Assembly (NCBI RefSeq): GCF_018398395.1
Contig: NZ_JAHCBF010000001.1
Location: 620,001 to 684,000 of the forward strand
Length of the DNA stretch: 64,000 bases
Source: Croceicoccus gelatinilyticus
Lineage (GTDB): Bacteria > Pseudomonadota > Alphaproteobacteria > Sphingomonadales > Sphingomonadaceae
Direction: 5' to 3'
Shown here: positions 56,163 through 64,000 of the stretch, one piece after another
Position numbering within the stretch: position 1 is the stretch's first letter
How the letters are laid out: each line of letters opens with the position of its first letter
The notes under the pieces: model-generated
The model's database searches: none
Seen by the model: the letters and a program-made list of their open reading frames with translations, nothing else
Told to the model about the DNA's origin: nothing
Position numbers and translations under genes: made by a program

Positions 56163-56801
56163 TTAGCGAACAGGTTCGATCCGCGTAGTCACGGCACCAT
56201 CATCGGTCCGCACCGGACCGCGCGTGTCGTTGACGTCATCATGGGCACGGGTCGCTCCGCCGACGTCGACATCGGCCACCAGTTTGTCGAACAGCGCCTC
56301 GTAATGGATCATCGCCTGGCGCAGGTCTTCGGTAGATGCCTCGCCGCGCGACTGGCGTTCGGCGATTTCGTGGCCCGCGAGATAGTGGCGCGCTTCGTCT
56401 GCATGAGTAACAGTCAGATCTTCGTGCCGGCGATCGAAATCGGCCATAGGAAAGCCCTTGGTCTTCATAGTGCGGGCCAGAAGGCGATCGGCGTGAAGCA
56501 CGGCTTCTGGCGGGCTTTCAACGAAAACAGCCTTCACGTCGTGCCATTCAGCGGCGAACTTGTCGCGCTCTTCCACGGTTAGGGGGCGGATATCGAGTGA
56601 ATTGACGCGCTTCTCGCGCTCTTCCAGCGCAGCCTCGGCCTTGCCGGTGTTGCCGATGTCGTCGACCGTGCGATCGTATTCGTCGCCGAACTTGTCGCGA
56701 AGGTGGGCAGTGCGCTTGCGCGCGGCGAGGTACCAGACCAGCAGGCCTGCGATCACGAAGACCGCCAGCAAGATCCAGACTATCGGGTTTACGGATTCCA
56801 C
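56163..56801 (-). CDS. Single-pass membrane protein of unknown function
   Basis: 212 residues with an N-terminal membrane segment (IVWILLAVFVIAGLLVWYLAA), then a charged cytosolic domain with helices (KFGDEYDRTVDDIGNTGKAEAALEEREKRV, AADEARHYLAGHEIAERQSRGEASTEDLRQA). The start is GTG at 56801, with AGGAG about 8 bases before; the only nearby ATG is in another frame and stops after five codons. I do not recognise a named family, though a similar 'hypothetical protein' is frequent in sphingomonads. Confidence 0.6.
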   Translation of the reverse strand: MESVNPIVWILLAVFVIAGLLVWYLAARKRTAHLRDKFGDEYDRTVDDIGNTGKAEAALEEREKRVNSLDIRPLTVEERDKFAAEWHDVKAVFVESPPEAVLHADRLLARTMKTKGFPMADFDRRHEDLTVTHADEARHYLAGHEIAERQSRGEASTEDLRQAMIHYEALFDKLVADVDVGGATRAHDDVNDTRGPVRTDDGAVTTRIEPVR

Positions 56802-56988
56802 GGCATTTCTCCTCAGCAGAGCCCCCACCGCCTGTTGCAAGTTCGAACGGCTGTCCGATCAAGTCGTTCCGAAACTGTCCGATACCGGGACGCCCAACCT
56901 CCGGTTATGGTTACCGAAATTGTAACCATCTCGCAGACCCGGCATCAAAGGGGGGTATTCAGCAATCTTGTGACTTCGGGGGAATGTC

Positions 56989-57351
56989 ATGCAGTGTCGC
57001 CAGGAACAGCGCCGTAATCTCAATGCACCGTGCCGTATTCGTACTGGCCCGGGTCTCGCTCGCAGTGCCACGATTAAGGATCTGTCTTCGGACGGGTGCT
57101 CGCTGGAACCGACGCGCATTCCGCTGCGCCGTGCTGATATCGTTGAGCTGAATATCGGCGAGGGGTCGCCGATCAGGGCCGAAGTGTGCTGGATGCGCTC
57201 TGGGGAAGGGATTGGTCTCCGCTTTCTCCGCGCGCTTCAGCCGCAGGTTCTGGACCAACTGACCCGCAAGGCTCGCGACGCCTCAATCATGGGTGTTGCA
57301 CCGCGCGAACCGATCCGGTTCGAGCAGACGGCCCTTCGCCCGGTCTGTTGA
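56989..57351 (+). CDS. PilZ-domain protein
   Basis: 120 residues. The PilZ motifs are RQEQR (RxxxR) and DLSSDG (DxSxxG), so cyclic-di-GMP binding is plausible. The core continues with VELNIGEGSPIRAEVCWMRSGEGIGLRFL, the typical PilZ beta barrel. The start ATG at 56989 follows a GGGGG-rich site. It stands alone before a strong terminator. It is the second PilZ protein in the window; nothing in it shows the process controlled. Confidence 0.82.
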   Translation: MQCRQEQRRNLNAPCRIRTGPGLARSATIKDLSSDGCSLEPTRIPLRRADIVELNIGEGSPIRAEVCWMRSGEGIGLRFLRALQPQVLDQLTRKARDASIMGVAPREPIRFEQTALRPVC

Positions 57352-57418
57352 GGGAGAAGGCAGTAGAGCGGCGACTTGGGGAATGCCGCTCGCTGTCTTC
57401 ATCAAAACTGGGAAGCGT

Positions 57419-57455
57419 AAAACGGCGTCGGCACATATGTGCCAGCGCCGTTTTT
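57419..57455. terminator. Bidirectional intrinsic terminator
   Basis: A 16-position stem starting AAAACGGCG and ending CGCCGTTTT, with loop ATAT and one mismatch, is followed by TTTTTCTG on the plus strand. It lies between the PilZ gene and the convergent PAP2 gene. Confidence 0.85.
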
Positions 57456-57468
57456 CTGTCGTAGTCGC

Positions 57469-58230
57469 TTAACCGGGCCTGGCCGGATCAAGGTCGGCAG
57501 GTTCGCCATCAGGACCTTCAATCTTTCGGCTGCGCTGGAGCTGCTTTGCGATAAGCGAGCAAAGAGCCGCCCAGATCGCGCCTACGGACCAGCCAGCCAG
57601 AACGTCCGTAGGCCAGTGCACGCCCAGATAAACGCGCGTCGTACCGATCAGCAGGGCAAGAGCGATCGCGATCATGATTAGGTAAATCTGGATCAGGCGC
57701 TTGTCTTCGGCCCGCGCCAGCAGGACGGCAAGTGTCAGATAGACGATCGAAGAGTTCATCGCATGGCCGCTGGGAAAGCTTGCCGATGTCACATCGACAA
57801 GATGCGGCACGATTTCCGGGCGCGAACGGGAAAACAGGCTTTTGATGCCCGCACTCAGGATTGCACCTCCTGCGATCGACAGAACCACGAAACCCGCTGT
57901 CGCTCGTTTGCGCGATGCCAGAAGGTATCCCACGGCCAAAACCGTGATCAGGGTGAGGACCGCCACTCCGCCAAGCGCGGTAAAGTCGATCATGGCGGTC
58001 TTCAGCGAGGATGGTCCGATCGGCACTGCGGGATCGGCCGCCGTACGTAAGGTTTGCAAGACCTGCTTGTCGAAAGCAGATGTGTCGCCCTCAACGACCT
58101 CAGATGCCAGTTGAACGAAACCGAACAGCGCCGCGGCCACTGCCAGAAAGCCTATCAGGATGAAACTGTCCTGACGGTGTGGCTCGAAAAGGGTCGCGAT
58201 CCATCGATTGTCGAGCAGCCGCTTCATCAT
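57469..58230 (-). CDS. PAP2-family membrane phosphatase
   Basis: 253 residues with about six hydrophobic segments. The PAP2 signature has KSLFSRSRP (KxxxxxxRP), SFPSGHAMNS (PSGH) and TTRVYLGVHWPTD (canonically SRxxxxxHxxxD, here TR in place of SR). These supply the catalytic His/Asp residues, so the protein is probably an active lipid phosphate phosphatase. ATG 58230 (or 58227) is selected; the longer frame to 58329 lacks a clear ribosome-binding site. It could act on undecaprenyl pyrophosphate or phosphatidate. Confidence 0.85.
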   Translation of the reverse strand: MMKRLLDNRWIATLFEPHRQDSFILIGFLAVAAALFGFVQLASEVVEGDTSAFDKQVLQTLRTAADPAVPIGPSSLKTAMIDFTALGGVAVLTLITVLAVGYLLASRKRATAGFVVLSIAGGAILSAGIKSLFSRSRPEIVPHLVDVTSASFPSGHAMNSSIVYLTLAVLLARAEDKRLIQIYLIMIAIALALLIGTTRVYLGVHWPTDVLAGWSVGAIWAALCSLIAKQLQRSRKIEGPDGEPADLDPARPG

Positions 58231-58341
58231 GTGAGGGGCCTGGAGGTGCTTTGTATTAAAGGGGTCACTAGACCGGAACACGCTCGATAGCGATCGGTGC
58301 CAAGCTTTTTGCGGTTTTGTCGAACCCATCTAGTCAGCATG

Positions 58342-58376
58342 AAAAAAGGCCAGCCGCATGACACGGCCGGCCCTTT
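58342..58376 (-). terminator. Intrinsic terminator after the aldo/keto reductase gene
   Basis: On the minus strand the stem AAAGGGCCGGCCG / CGGCTGGCC is followed by TTTTTT, 21 bases after the stop of the aldo/keto reductase gene. Confidence 0.75.
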
Positions 58377-58396
58377 CCGCAGGTTTCAACACGATC

Positions 58397-59254
58397 TTAC
58401 TTGGCGAAGACCGGGAAATCGCTCGCGTCCCCATAGTCCTTGATCTTTTCCATGGATTTGAGACTTTCCATGTCGTCCTCGGAGATATCGAAGTCGACTT
58501 CCGCGTTCGAACGGATGTGATCGATGTTCCCGGACTTGGGCAGGGGCAACAGGCCAAGCTGGAGGCAATAGCGGATGCAAAGCTGCGGCACCGAAACGCC
58601 GTACTTTTCTGCGATCGCGCTGATCTCCTCGTTGTCCAAAACCTTGCCATGGGCCACCGGCGAATAGGCTTCGACGAGAATGCCGTTGGCCTGTGCGTAT
58701 TCGATCAGATCGAACGGCGTGTTACTGACATGCGCGAGTACCTGATTGACCATCGGCTTGATCTTGGCGTTTTCAATCAGGTTCTCGAGGTCGGGCTTTT
58801 CGAAGTTCGATACGCCGATTGCCTTCAGCTTACCGGCTTCGAGCGCTTCTTCCAACGCGCTCCATGCGGCGAGGTTGCCTTCGAAGTAATGCCCGCCATT
58901 GCGGAAGTCGGCCCAGGGCTGGGGGCTATGGATGATCAGCATGTCAATGTAGTCGAGGCCCATCGTTTCAAGCGACTCTTCGATCGCCGCTTTCGCGCCG
59001 TCGTGGTCCTTGATCTCGGCATGAAGCTTGGTCGTGACGAACAGTTCATCGCGCGCCACGCCAGATGTGCGCACGCCTTCGCCTACACCGCGTTCGTTGC
59101 CATAGGCCTGTGCGGTATCGATATGACGATAGCCTGCCTTTATGGCATCGCGCACAACTTCGGCAACGTCGCCGTCGTCGATCATCCAGGTGCCGAGGCC
59201 GAGCCGCGGGATCATGGTTCCGTTGGCGAGTGTGTAATTTTCTTCAAGTACCAT
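58397..59254 (-). CDS. Aldo/keto reductase
   Basis: 285 residues. NADPH-dependent reduction of aldehydes or ketones is expected. The catalytic tetrad is complete: Asp46 and Tyr51 in HIDTAQAYGNE, Lys76 in VTTKLH and His109 in IIHSPQPW. The sequence is of the DkgA/prostaglandin F synthase-like group. ATG 59254 follows AGGAG at 9 bases. It is the most downstream gene (by strand) of the minus-strand cluster with an MFS transporter and a double CMD protein. A palindrome lies upstream. Confidence 0.9.
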   Translation of the reverse strand: MVLEENYTLANGTMIPRLGLGTWMIDDGDVAEVVRDAIKAGYRHIDTAQAYGNERGVGEGVRTSGVARDELFVTTKLHAEIKDHDGAKAAIEESLETMGLDYIDMLIIHSPQPWADFRNGGHYFEGNLAAWSALEEALEAGKLKAIGVSNFEKPDLENLIENAKIKPMVNQVLAHVSNTPFDLIEYAQANGILVEAYSPVAHGKVLDNEEISAIAEKYGVSVPQLCIRYCLQLGLLPLPKSGNIDHIRSNAEVDFDISEDDMESLKSMEKIKDYGDASDFPVFAK

Positions 59255-59282
59255 TGTTTAAATCTCCTGTTTTGGTGTGGCC

Positions 59283-59296
59283 GTGCGAACTCGCAC
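59283..59296. promoter_or_regulatory. Small palindrome upstream of the aldo/keto reductase gene
   Basis: GTGCGA-AC-TCGCAC is a perfect palindrome with 6-base arms, about 30 bases before the aldo/keto reductase start. It could be an operator or part of a promoter. Weak evidence. Confidence 0.35.
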
Positions 59297-59396
59297 TATG
59301 GCGGCGCACGGCAGTCCACCTTCCTATGCGTTCAATATAAGTTCGAAGGGCGGTTTCGATTAGCCCGGATCTGCTGGATGCGGTGTTGAGCTTGGC

Positions 59397-60788
59397 TCAA
59401 TCATGAGTTCGGTCGTCCGACTTGGGACTTCGCGGAAGCAGGAAGATCAGAAAGGCGCCTAAACAGGACAGGCCGGCGGTCGCGATGACGGCGGCATCCC
59501 ATGCGGCAGATCGTGAAATCCAGCTGTCACCTCCGGAACCTGCCATCAGGAGTGCCGCGATGGTCAGTCCTACGGCCGAGCCGAGGTAGCGGGCGGAATT
59601 GTTGGCTCCGCTACCCATCGCCGACCTGTCGTGCGGCACGCTGGCAATCGCCTGTTGGCCAAGCGCCACGTTGAGAAGTCCATTGGCAGCGCCCGCGATC
59701 ATCATGCCGATAAGGATCCTGATCATTGCCGTGTCCGCGGCAAGCAGGCCGGTCATCAACTGGCCGATCGCACAGACCACAAGACCGCCGATCATCATTG
59801 CCTGCGCAGAGGCACTGGCGAGGATGCGGTTCGCCACGAAAGGCGTAATCGCACTCGTGGCTGACCACGCCAGCAGATAAAACGCGCCGGTCACGGGTGG
59901 CACGTCGTAAAGGCGTTGCAGCATCGAGGGGGTCAACGACATCAGGGCCAGAACCCCGCAACCGGAGAAGAAAGCGCCAAGAGTGGCCCCTGTGAAATCC
60001 GGTCTTCTGAAGAGCGACAGATCCAGCATGGGCCGTTCCTGCCGATGCTCGATCCATATGAAGGCCAGTAGGAAGGCTATCGCAGCAACGAACAGCGCCA
60101 CGAGAGCCGCGGACAGGCCGCTACTCCGCAAGATGGTCAGGCCAGTGAGCAGGGCCGCCATACCCGCGCCGAGTGTCACCGTTCCGCCTACGTCGATCGG
60201 GCGTGGTTGATTAGCTTTCGACTCTTTCAAAACCGCTCTGCCCGCAAAGGCTAGCGCCAGCGCCAAGATCCCCTCAATGACGTAAGCGGCATGCCAGTCG
60301 GAAAGGCGTTCGGCAAAGGCGGCAATTATCGGGCCAATCGCGACACCTGTGCCAAGGGCGATGGCCCAGATCGAAGTCGCCCTCGCGCGGCGAGGCCCCT
60401 GCGGGAAAGCCTGGGCGATAAGACCGAGCCCGCACGCCATGACGGCTGCACCGCCAAGGCCCTGTACGATGCGCAGAACGATGAGCACAGGCGCGCTGTT
60501 CGCGATCATGGAAGCGACAAGTGCAGCTCCCATCACGGCAAGGCCGGCGTTGAAAACGCGCTTGCGACCATGAGCATCAGCCAATGCGCCGCCGGGAAGC
60601 AATCCGACGGCGCACCCAAGCGGCATTGCGCTTAAAATCCACGCTTCCCCGCCGATACCGGCACCAATCGCCGCGCTGGTCGAAGCCAGCGTCGTCAGCG
60701 GGAGCGTGAAAACGGCCAGGACGAGGCCAGTCGCGATCGCGATGATCGACAGCGTTGCCGTATCATCGGCCTGATCGCGGACTGACAT
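59397..60788 (-). CDS. MFS transporter, DHA2 (14-TM) type
   Basis: 463 residues with about 14 hydrophobic segments. The MFS motif A region is GALADAHGRKRVF, and IVQGLGGAAVMACGLGLIAQAF is a typical motif of multidrug-type exporters (DHA2 or EmrB/QacA-like). ATG 60788 is chosen because the conserved first segment follows; the frame to 60950 is antisense to the upstream gene. Substrate unknown. It lies 10 bases after the double CMD gene and before the aldo/keto reductase gene. Confidence 0.8.
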   Translation of the reverse strand: MSVRDQADDTATLSIIAIATGLVLAVFTLPLTTLASTSAAIGAGIGGEAWILSAMPLGCAVGLLPGGALADAHGRKRVFNAGLAVMGAALVASMIANSAPVLIVLRIVQGLGGAAVMACGLGLIAQAFPQGPRRARATSIWAIALGTGVAIGPIIAAFAERLSDWHAAYVIEGILALALAFAGRAVLKESKANQPRPIDVGGTVTLGAGMAALLTGLTILRSSGLSAALVALFVAAIAFLLAFIWIEHRQERPMLDLSLFRRPDFTGATLGAFFSGCGVLALMSLTPSMLQRLYDVPPVTGAFYLLAWSATSAITPFVANRILASASAQAMMIGGLVVCAIGQLMTGLLAADTAMIRILIGMMIAGAANGLLNVALGQQAIASVPHDRSAMGSGANNSARYLGSAVGLTIAALLMAGSGGDSWISRSAAWDAAVIATAGLSCLGAFLIFLLPRSPKSDDRTHD

Positions 60789-60798
60789 CGCGACTGGC

Positions 60799-61548
60799 TC
60801 AGTCTTCCAGATCGCCGATCGCGTTTGCGCCGGAAAATGCCTTCGGCCAACCTGCGTAGAACGCCATGTGACCCATGACTTCACCCAGCTCGTCACGCGT
60901 AAGCCCGTTCTGGATGCCGCGCTGAAGGTGGAAGCCGAGCTGGTCAGCATTGCCGTTCGCGGTCAGGGCGACAACTGTTGCAAGGCTACGGTCGCGTGCG
61001 GAAAGGTCGCCTCGGCGCCATAGATCCTGGAAAAGGACGCCATTGGTGTACTTGGCCAGTGCGGGCGAGATGGGGCCCATGCTCTGCTCGACGCCTTGCG
61101 CACGTTGATCGTCGTCACTCGGCAGCGCGACGCGCTCGGTCTCGATCGTCTGAAGTTCGGACGCATCGATGCCGCGTTCTGCGAAGACTTCGTCCGCAAC
61201 CGCGATCGAACCGACCGCGTTGGGCCAGCCGGTATAGAACGCCAGATGCGTAATGATGCCCGCGATTTCTACTGGGGTGACACCATAGTCGAGGCCGCGG
61301 TTGATGTGGCTGCGAAGCGGATCGGTTTTGCCGAGAGCCACGAGCGTCGTAATCGTCACAAAGCTACGGTCGCGAAGGGAGAGTTCTTCCCGCTGCCAGA
61401 CATCGCCGAACAGCGTGTTCTTCGTATAGTCCGCAAGCGCAGGGGCAGAGCGTTGCATCGATTCCGGCGGTGTCACTTCGACGACTTGCGCGCTGGCCGG
61501 CGTGGACGTCGCGGCGGCAGCAGCGGCGGCGATCGAGAGGTACTTCAT
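60799..61548 (-). CDS. Exported tandem carboxymuconolactone decarboxylase-like protein
   Basis: 249 residues with a signal peptide (SIAAAAAAATSTPASA). Two CMD-like units follow: SLRDRSFVTITTLVALGKTDPL with IAGIITHLAFYTGWPNA, and SARDRSLATVVALTANGNADQL with LGEVMGHMAFYAGWPKA. The conserved His is present in each. AhpD-type CxxC redox cysteines are absent. Start ATG 61548 follows GGAGAAATTTT. Exported double CMD proteins are usually uncharacterised. It leads a set with the MFS and the aldo/keto reductase. Confidence 0.85.
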   Translation of the reverse strand: MKYLSIAAAAAAATSTPASAQVVEVTPPESMQRSAPALADYTKNTLFGDVWQREELSLRDRSFVTITTLVALGKTDPLRSHINRGLDYGVTPVEIAGIITHLAFYTGWPNAVGSIAVADEVFAERGIDASELQTIETERVALPSDDDQRAQGVEQSMGPISPALAKYTNGVLFQDLWRRGDLSARDRSLATVVALTANGNADQLGFHLQRGIQNGLTRDELGEVMGHMAFYAGWPKAFSGANAIGDLED

Positions 61549-61662
61549 AAAATTTCTCCGTTGGCTTTCATGGATCCAACGTCCGACAGCCGCGAATGGA
61601 TGCGTTTGTACCGATGAATACTTCACAATGCGAAGATGCGGTCAGCTCATCCACCGGCGGCC

Positions 61663-61896
61663 TCAGGCAAGAGGGCCGTAACCCGGACGCTTGTAAAGTT
61701 CACTTTCGTGGGCGGTAATGTCCTGCTCGTACACATCAGTCATCCAGCGAGACGGGGCGACATCTTGGATCGCGATCGATACGCTTTCCGGGCCATAGCC
61801 GAGGACGTCCTGCATGACCTCGCCAATGCGGTCGGCCAGCTCCTGCTTTGCCGCCCGATCGCGGCCAGCATACATTTTCACGGTAACATGGGGCAT
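61663..61896 (-). CDS. 4-oxalocrotonate tautomerase-family protein
   Basis: 77 residues. The 4-OT-type start is MPHVTVKMYAGRDRAAKQEL, with catalytic Pro1 after Met removal and the basic residues typical of the family. It would tautomerise a dienol or keto-enol substrate. ATG 61896 follows AGGAG at 8 bases; a longer frame to 61980 is not typical of the family. Lies 166 bases downstream of the lysR gene on the same strand. Confidence 0.85.
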   Translation of the reverse strand: MPHVTVKMYAGRDRAAKQELADRIGEVMQDVLGYGPESVSIAIQDVAPSRWMTDVYEQDITAHESELYKRPGYGPLA

Positions 61897-62062
61897 TGCC
61901 TGTCTCCTGATCCATCCGGGGCGGACCTGCGACTGTGACGGACAATACGAGGGAGTCTCGCCACCATTCGCTCGCGCCAATAGCGAGAAGGTAGGCTATG
62001 CAACTGGCTGCGGTTAGTGGCTGATCACCGCATGACGTGATGAAGATCATTCACCACGCGCA

Positions 62063-62968
62063 TCACCCCATGGGCTTCATTTCCTTGATCAGATCGATCA
62101 GCAGGCGCAGGCCCGTCGGCACCAGGCGGCGGCTTGGATAATAGATCTGGAAACCATTGCTGGTGCAGGAAAAGTCAGACAGCACCTGCTTCAACCGACC
62201 GGATTCAAGATGTTCCGCAAAGATGGGTTCGAGGCCGTAGATCAGTCCTCCGCCCAAAAGGGCCGTAGCGATCATCGGGCGGGTTTCGTCCATCGTGATC
62301 TGCCCCGGAACGGCGACGTCGAAATTCCCGTCAGGCCCACAGAATTCCCAGCGATAGATCTGGTCGTTGCCCAATCTGACGCCAAGGCAGCGATGATCCT
62401 TCAGCTCTGATGGATGATTGGGGGTGCCGAAGCGTTCGAAATAGGATGGCGCACCGGCAACGACCCAGCGCACTCTTGGAGAGAGGTTCTGGGCGATCAT
62501 GTCTTCCGGCACGGTGCCGCCAAACCTGATACCTGCGTCAAAGCCGGAGGCGACGACATCGACAAGCTTGTTGCTTGAGACGATATCGATCTCGACCTCG
62601 GGATAGCGGTCCATGAATTCGGGCATGACCGGCGCGATCAGCAGCGCTGCGGCATCGCCGGCCACGTTGATCCTGATCCGCCCCATCGGACTGTCGCGAA
62701 AGCGGTTCAGGGCATCGCGAGCATCGTCAATCCTGGCAAAGGGTTCGGCAATCGCGTCGCAAAGCTCTTGTCCGGCCGCAGTCAGTGTGACGCTGCGATT
62801 GGTGCGGTTCAGAAGCCTGACGCCCAGCCGGGATTCAAGACCGCGCAACGAATGGCTTAGCGCCGAGGGGCTGACGCCAAGCTCAGTCGCTGCGCGGCGG
62901 AAACTGCCGTGACGGGTGATCGCCAGAAAATAACTGAAATCGGCGATATCTGTGCGGTTGGCGCTCAT
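62063..62968 (-). CDS. LysR-family transcriptional regulator
   Basis: 301 residues. The N-terminal winged helix is SYFLAITRHGSFRRAATELGVSPSALSHSLRGLE, the usual LTTR DNA-binding helix. The effector domain follows from about 90 (RIRINVAGDAAALLIAPVMPEF). It is in the middle of a set with redox enzymes and cupins on the same strand and may regulate them. The inducer is unknown. Confidence 0.92.
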   Translation of the reverse strand: MSANRTDIADFSYFLAITRHGSFRRAATELGVSPSALSHSLRGLESRLGVRLLNRTNRSVTLTAAGQELCDAIAEPFARIDDARDALNRFRDSPMGRIRINVAGDAAALLIAPVMPEFMDRYPEVEIDIVSSNKLVDVVASGFDAGIRFGGTVPEDMIAQNLSPRVRWVVAGAPSYFERFGTPNHPSELKDHRCLGVRLGNDQIYRWEFCGPDGNFDVAVPGQITMDETRPMIATALLGGGLIYGLEPIFAEHLESGRLKQVLSDFSCTSNGFQIYYPSRRLVPTGLRLLIDLIKEMKPMG

Positions 62969-63024
62969 ACCTTGGTAATTGGGCCATTAGCCCCGTCGCG
63001 GCAATGCTGACAAAGACCTATTTT

Positions 63025-63504
63025 TTAGCCGGGGTACTGATCGTCGGTTACCGGTTCGAGCCAATCGACGGCCGTGCCATTCAGCGTTTCCGTGATCGCC
63101 AGGTGCGACATCGCAGCCGTGCCGTTGGCGCCGTGCCAATGCTTGATGCCGGGCGCGGCGTAGACGACGTCGCCTGCGCAGATGCGCTGAACCGGTCCAC
63201 CCTCAACCTGCGTCAGGCCGCAACCATCGGTCACGAAAAGTGTCTGACCGGCGGGATGCGTATGCCAATTGCTGCGGGCACCCGGTTCGAAAGTGACAAG
63301 AGCGGTACCTGCCTGTCCGGGCTGTGTTGCCGAAGACAGGCTGCGAACATGGCTGGTGCCGGTAAAATATTCGGCCGGGCCTGTCTTGACTTCGACTTCG
63401 GCCTGATTGGTCACCGGCTGGCTCGGACCGTCGTCGTTCGTGGTCTGCGCCGATGCCGAAGTGGCAAGGCCAGCAGCCAGGGCGATATAAAGAAGCTTTC
63501 GCAT
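63025..63504 (-). CDS. Exported cupin-domain protein
   Basis: 159 residues with a Sec signal (YIALAAGLATSASAQ). The cupin motifs are GARSNWHTHPAGQTLFVTDG and IKHWHGANGTAAM, with His and Glu/Gln metal ligands. It is close to a second cupin on the plus strand just right of it, but is exported. Cupins of this group are near (R)-mandelonitrile lyase or small dioxygenase-like proteins; the substrate is unknown. ATG 63504 is chosen since the signal peptide starts there. Confidence 0.8.
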   Translation of the reverse strand: MRKLLYIALAAGLATSASAQTTNDDGPSQPVTNQAEVEVKTGPAEYFTGTSHVRSLSSATQPGQAGTALVTFEPGARSNWHTHPAGQTLFVTDGCGLTQVEGGPVQRICAGDVVYAAPGIKHWHGANGTAAMSHLAITETLNGTAVDWLEPVTDDQYPG

Positions 63505-63563
63505 TGGAATTCCCGTTTGAGGACGCGGAGGCGATGCCGGGGGAGGCACCTTTGCGCCGGATT

Positions 63564-63586
63564 ATCCCGATATTAATGCTCGGGAT
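63564..63586. promoter_or_regulatory. Perfect inverted repeat between divergent cupin genes
   Basis: ATCCCGA (63564-63570) and TCGGGAT (63580-63586) are perfect 7-base complements with a 9-base AT-rich centre. It lies in the shared promoter region of two divergent cupin genes, near a LysR gene, and is a candidate operator. Binding by the LysR protein is inference. Confidence 0.45.
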
Positions 63587-63698
63587 TGGATTTGGTTCGA
63601 TGAGCTGCGCTCATTACTGCGTGCAGGCACTGTTGGCCTGTCTTCGCCGGGGCGCGGAGCCATATCGGAGGGGTGTAAAAGCCAGAAAGGATAGATCC

Positions 63699-64000
63699 AT
63701 GAGTGATCAGGACATCAGCAAGCAGGACATGGTCGTGATGCGCAATGGTAGCGCCGAAGCGATCAAGGGGCCTGCCGAATACTTCACCGGCACCGTGCGC
63801 CTCGACCGCAATTTTTCTCCTCCCGAGCCGGGGAGGGCAGGTTTCGCCATCGTCAACTTCGAACCTGGCGCGCGATCGAACTGGCACACCCATCCGCTGG
63901 GTCAGATCCTTGTCGTGACGCAGGGAGTTGGCTGGACCCAGTGCGAAGGTGGCCCCAAGACTGAAATTCGCGCGGGGGATGCGGTCTGGTGCAATTGCGG
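63699..64000 (+). CDS. Cupin-domain protein, N-terminal part (3' end outside window)
   Basis: 100 codons are visible, starting at ATG 63699 after an AGGAT site. The frame is open to the edge. It has GPAEYFTGTVRL and the cupin motif SNWHTHPLGQILVVTQGVGW with GDAVWCNCG, as in (R)-mandelonitrile-lyase-like cupins. There is no signal peptide. It is a paralogue of the exported cupin on the other side of the 194-base divergent region; both share GPAEYFTGT and GARSNWHTHP. Substrate unknown. Confidence 0.85.
   Translation, partial: MSDQDISKQDMVVMRNGSAEAIKGPAEYFTGTVRLDRNFSPPEPGRAGFAIVNFEPGARSNWHTHPLGQILVVTQGVGWTQCEGGPKTEIRAGDAVWCNC

Noticed and set aside
59386-59400. TTGAGC-TTG-GCTCAA repeat at the end of the DHA2 MFS gene
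   Set aside because: It overlaps the stop codon and is not followed by a T tract; too short to call a terminator or operator.

Overview
The window is GC-rich, gene-dense chromosomal DNA of an alphaproteobacterium. The gene content points to the Sphingomonadales, most likely an Erythrobacteraceae-like organism. Reasons are the rsmI-yraN-gshB run downstream of a lipoprotein PBP activator, hrcA-grpE close to dnaK-dnaJ, a PhaR regulator, the sphingomonad-type 'vgr-related' protein, a patatin-like protein with a long C-terminal part, and a pyruvate dehydrogenase E2-E3 cluster. There is no plasmid, prophage, insertion sequence, CRISPR array, rRNA or tRNA that I can see. The genus assignment is inference.

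Layout. 1-3.1 kb: end of pdhB (E1 beta), then three TadE/TadG-like pilus-associated genes on the minus strand. 3.2-6.6 kb: a degenerate squalene/phytoene-synthase-like protein, a membrane-anchored EF-hand protein, trmFO and a YhhN lysoplasmalogenase. 6.6-13.5 kb: gyrA, an exported TPR protein, a NYN-LOTUS protein, a PilZ protein and tyrS. 13.6-18.8 kb: a DOMON-like/NamZ pair, a DODA-type dioxygenase, and a MoxR ATPase - VWA protein - DUF2314/DUF2185 operon. 18.9-29.1 kb: parE, an LpoA-like lipoprotein, rsmI-yraN-gshB, dedA, xerC-hemW, a CAP protein and rph-rdgB. 29.2-35.8 kb: the heat-shock block hrcA-grpE and dnaK-dnaJ, with a small lipoprotein, a vgr-related metalloprotease-like protein and a PCu(A)C copper chaperone between. 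35.8-45.6 kb: patatin, radA, cvpA-iscU-like, an MHS transporter with alr, phaR and an archaeal/eukaryotic-type proS. 45.6-51.8 kb: an M3 peptidase with HglS, RNase R and a universal stress protein. 52-55.2 kb: pdhC, thioesterase and lpdA. 55.3-58.3 kb: a small ORF, YitT, a one-helix membrane protein, a second PilZ protein and a PAP2 phosphatase. 58.4-64 kb: an accessory-looking redox/detoxification cluster (aldo/keto reductase, DHA2-type MFS, exported double carboxymuconolactone-decarboxylase protein, 4-OT-type tautomerase, LysR regulator, two divergent cupins), running off the right edge.

How the genes work together. Most of the window is housekeeping: both type II topoisomerases are represented (gyrA, parE), along with translation (tyrS, proS), tRNA/rRNA modification (trmFO, rsmI), RNA decay (rph, rnr), protein folding and central carbon metabolism. 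Two promoter-like sequences of the alphaproteobacterial RpoH type (CTTG-N17-CYTATNT) sit before dnaK and, with one mismatch, before hrcA. Small inverted repeats occur before phaR, between the divergent cupins and before moxR.

The least-explained parts are the MoxR-VWA-DUF2314/DUF2185 operon, the E2 subunit with two tandem peripheral-subunit-binding domains, the signal-less NamZ relative paired with a DOMON-like protein, and the 58.4-64 kb cluster. I did not find a wholly novel multigene system; these are the strongest candidates.
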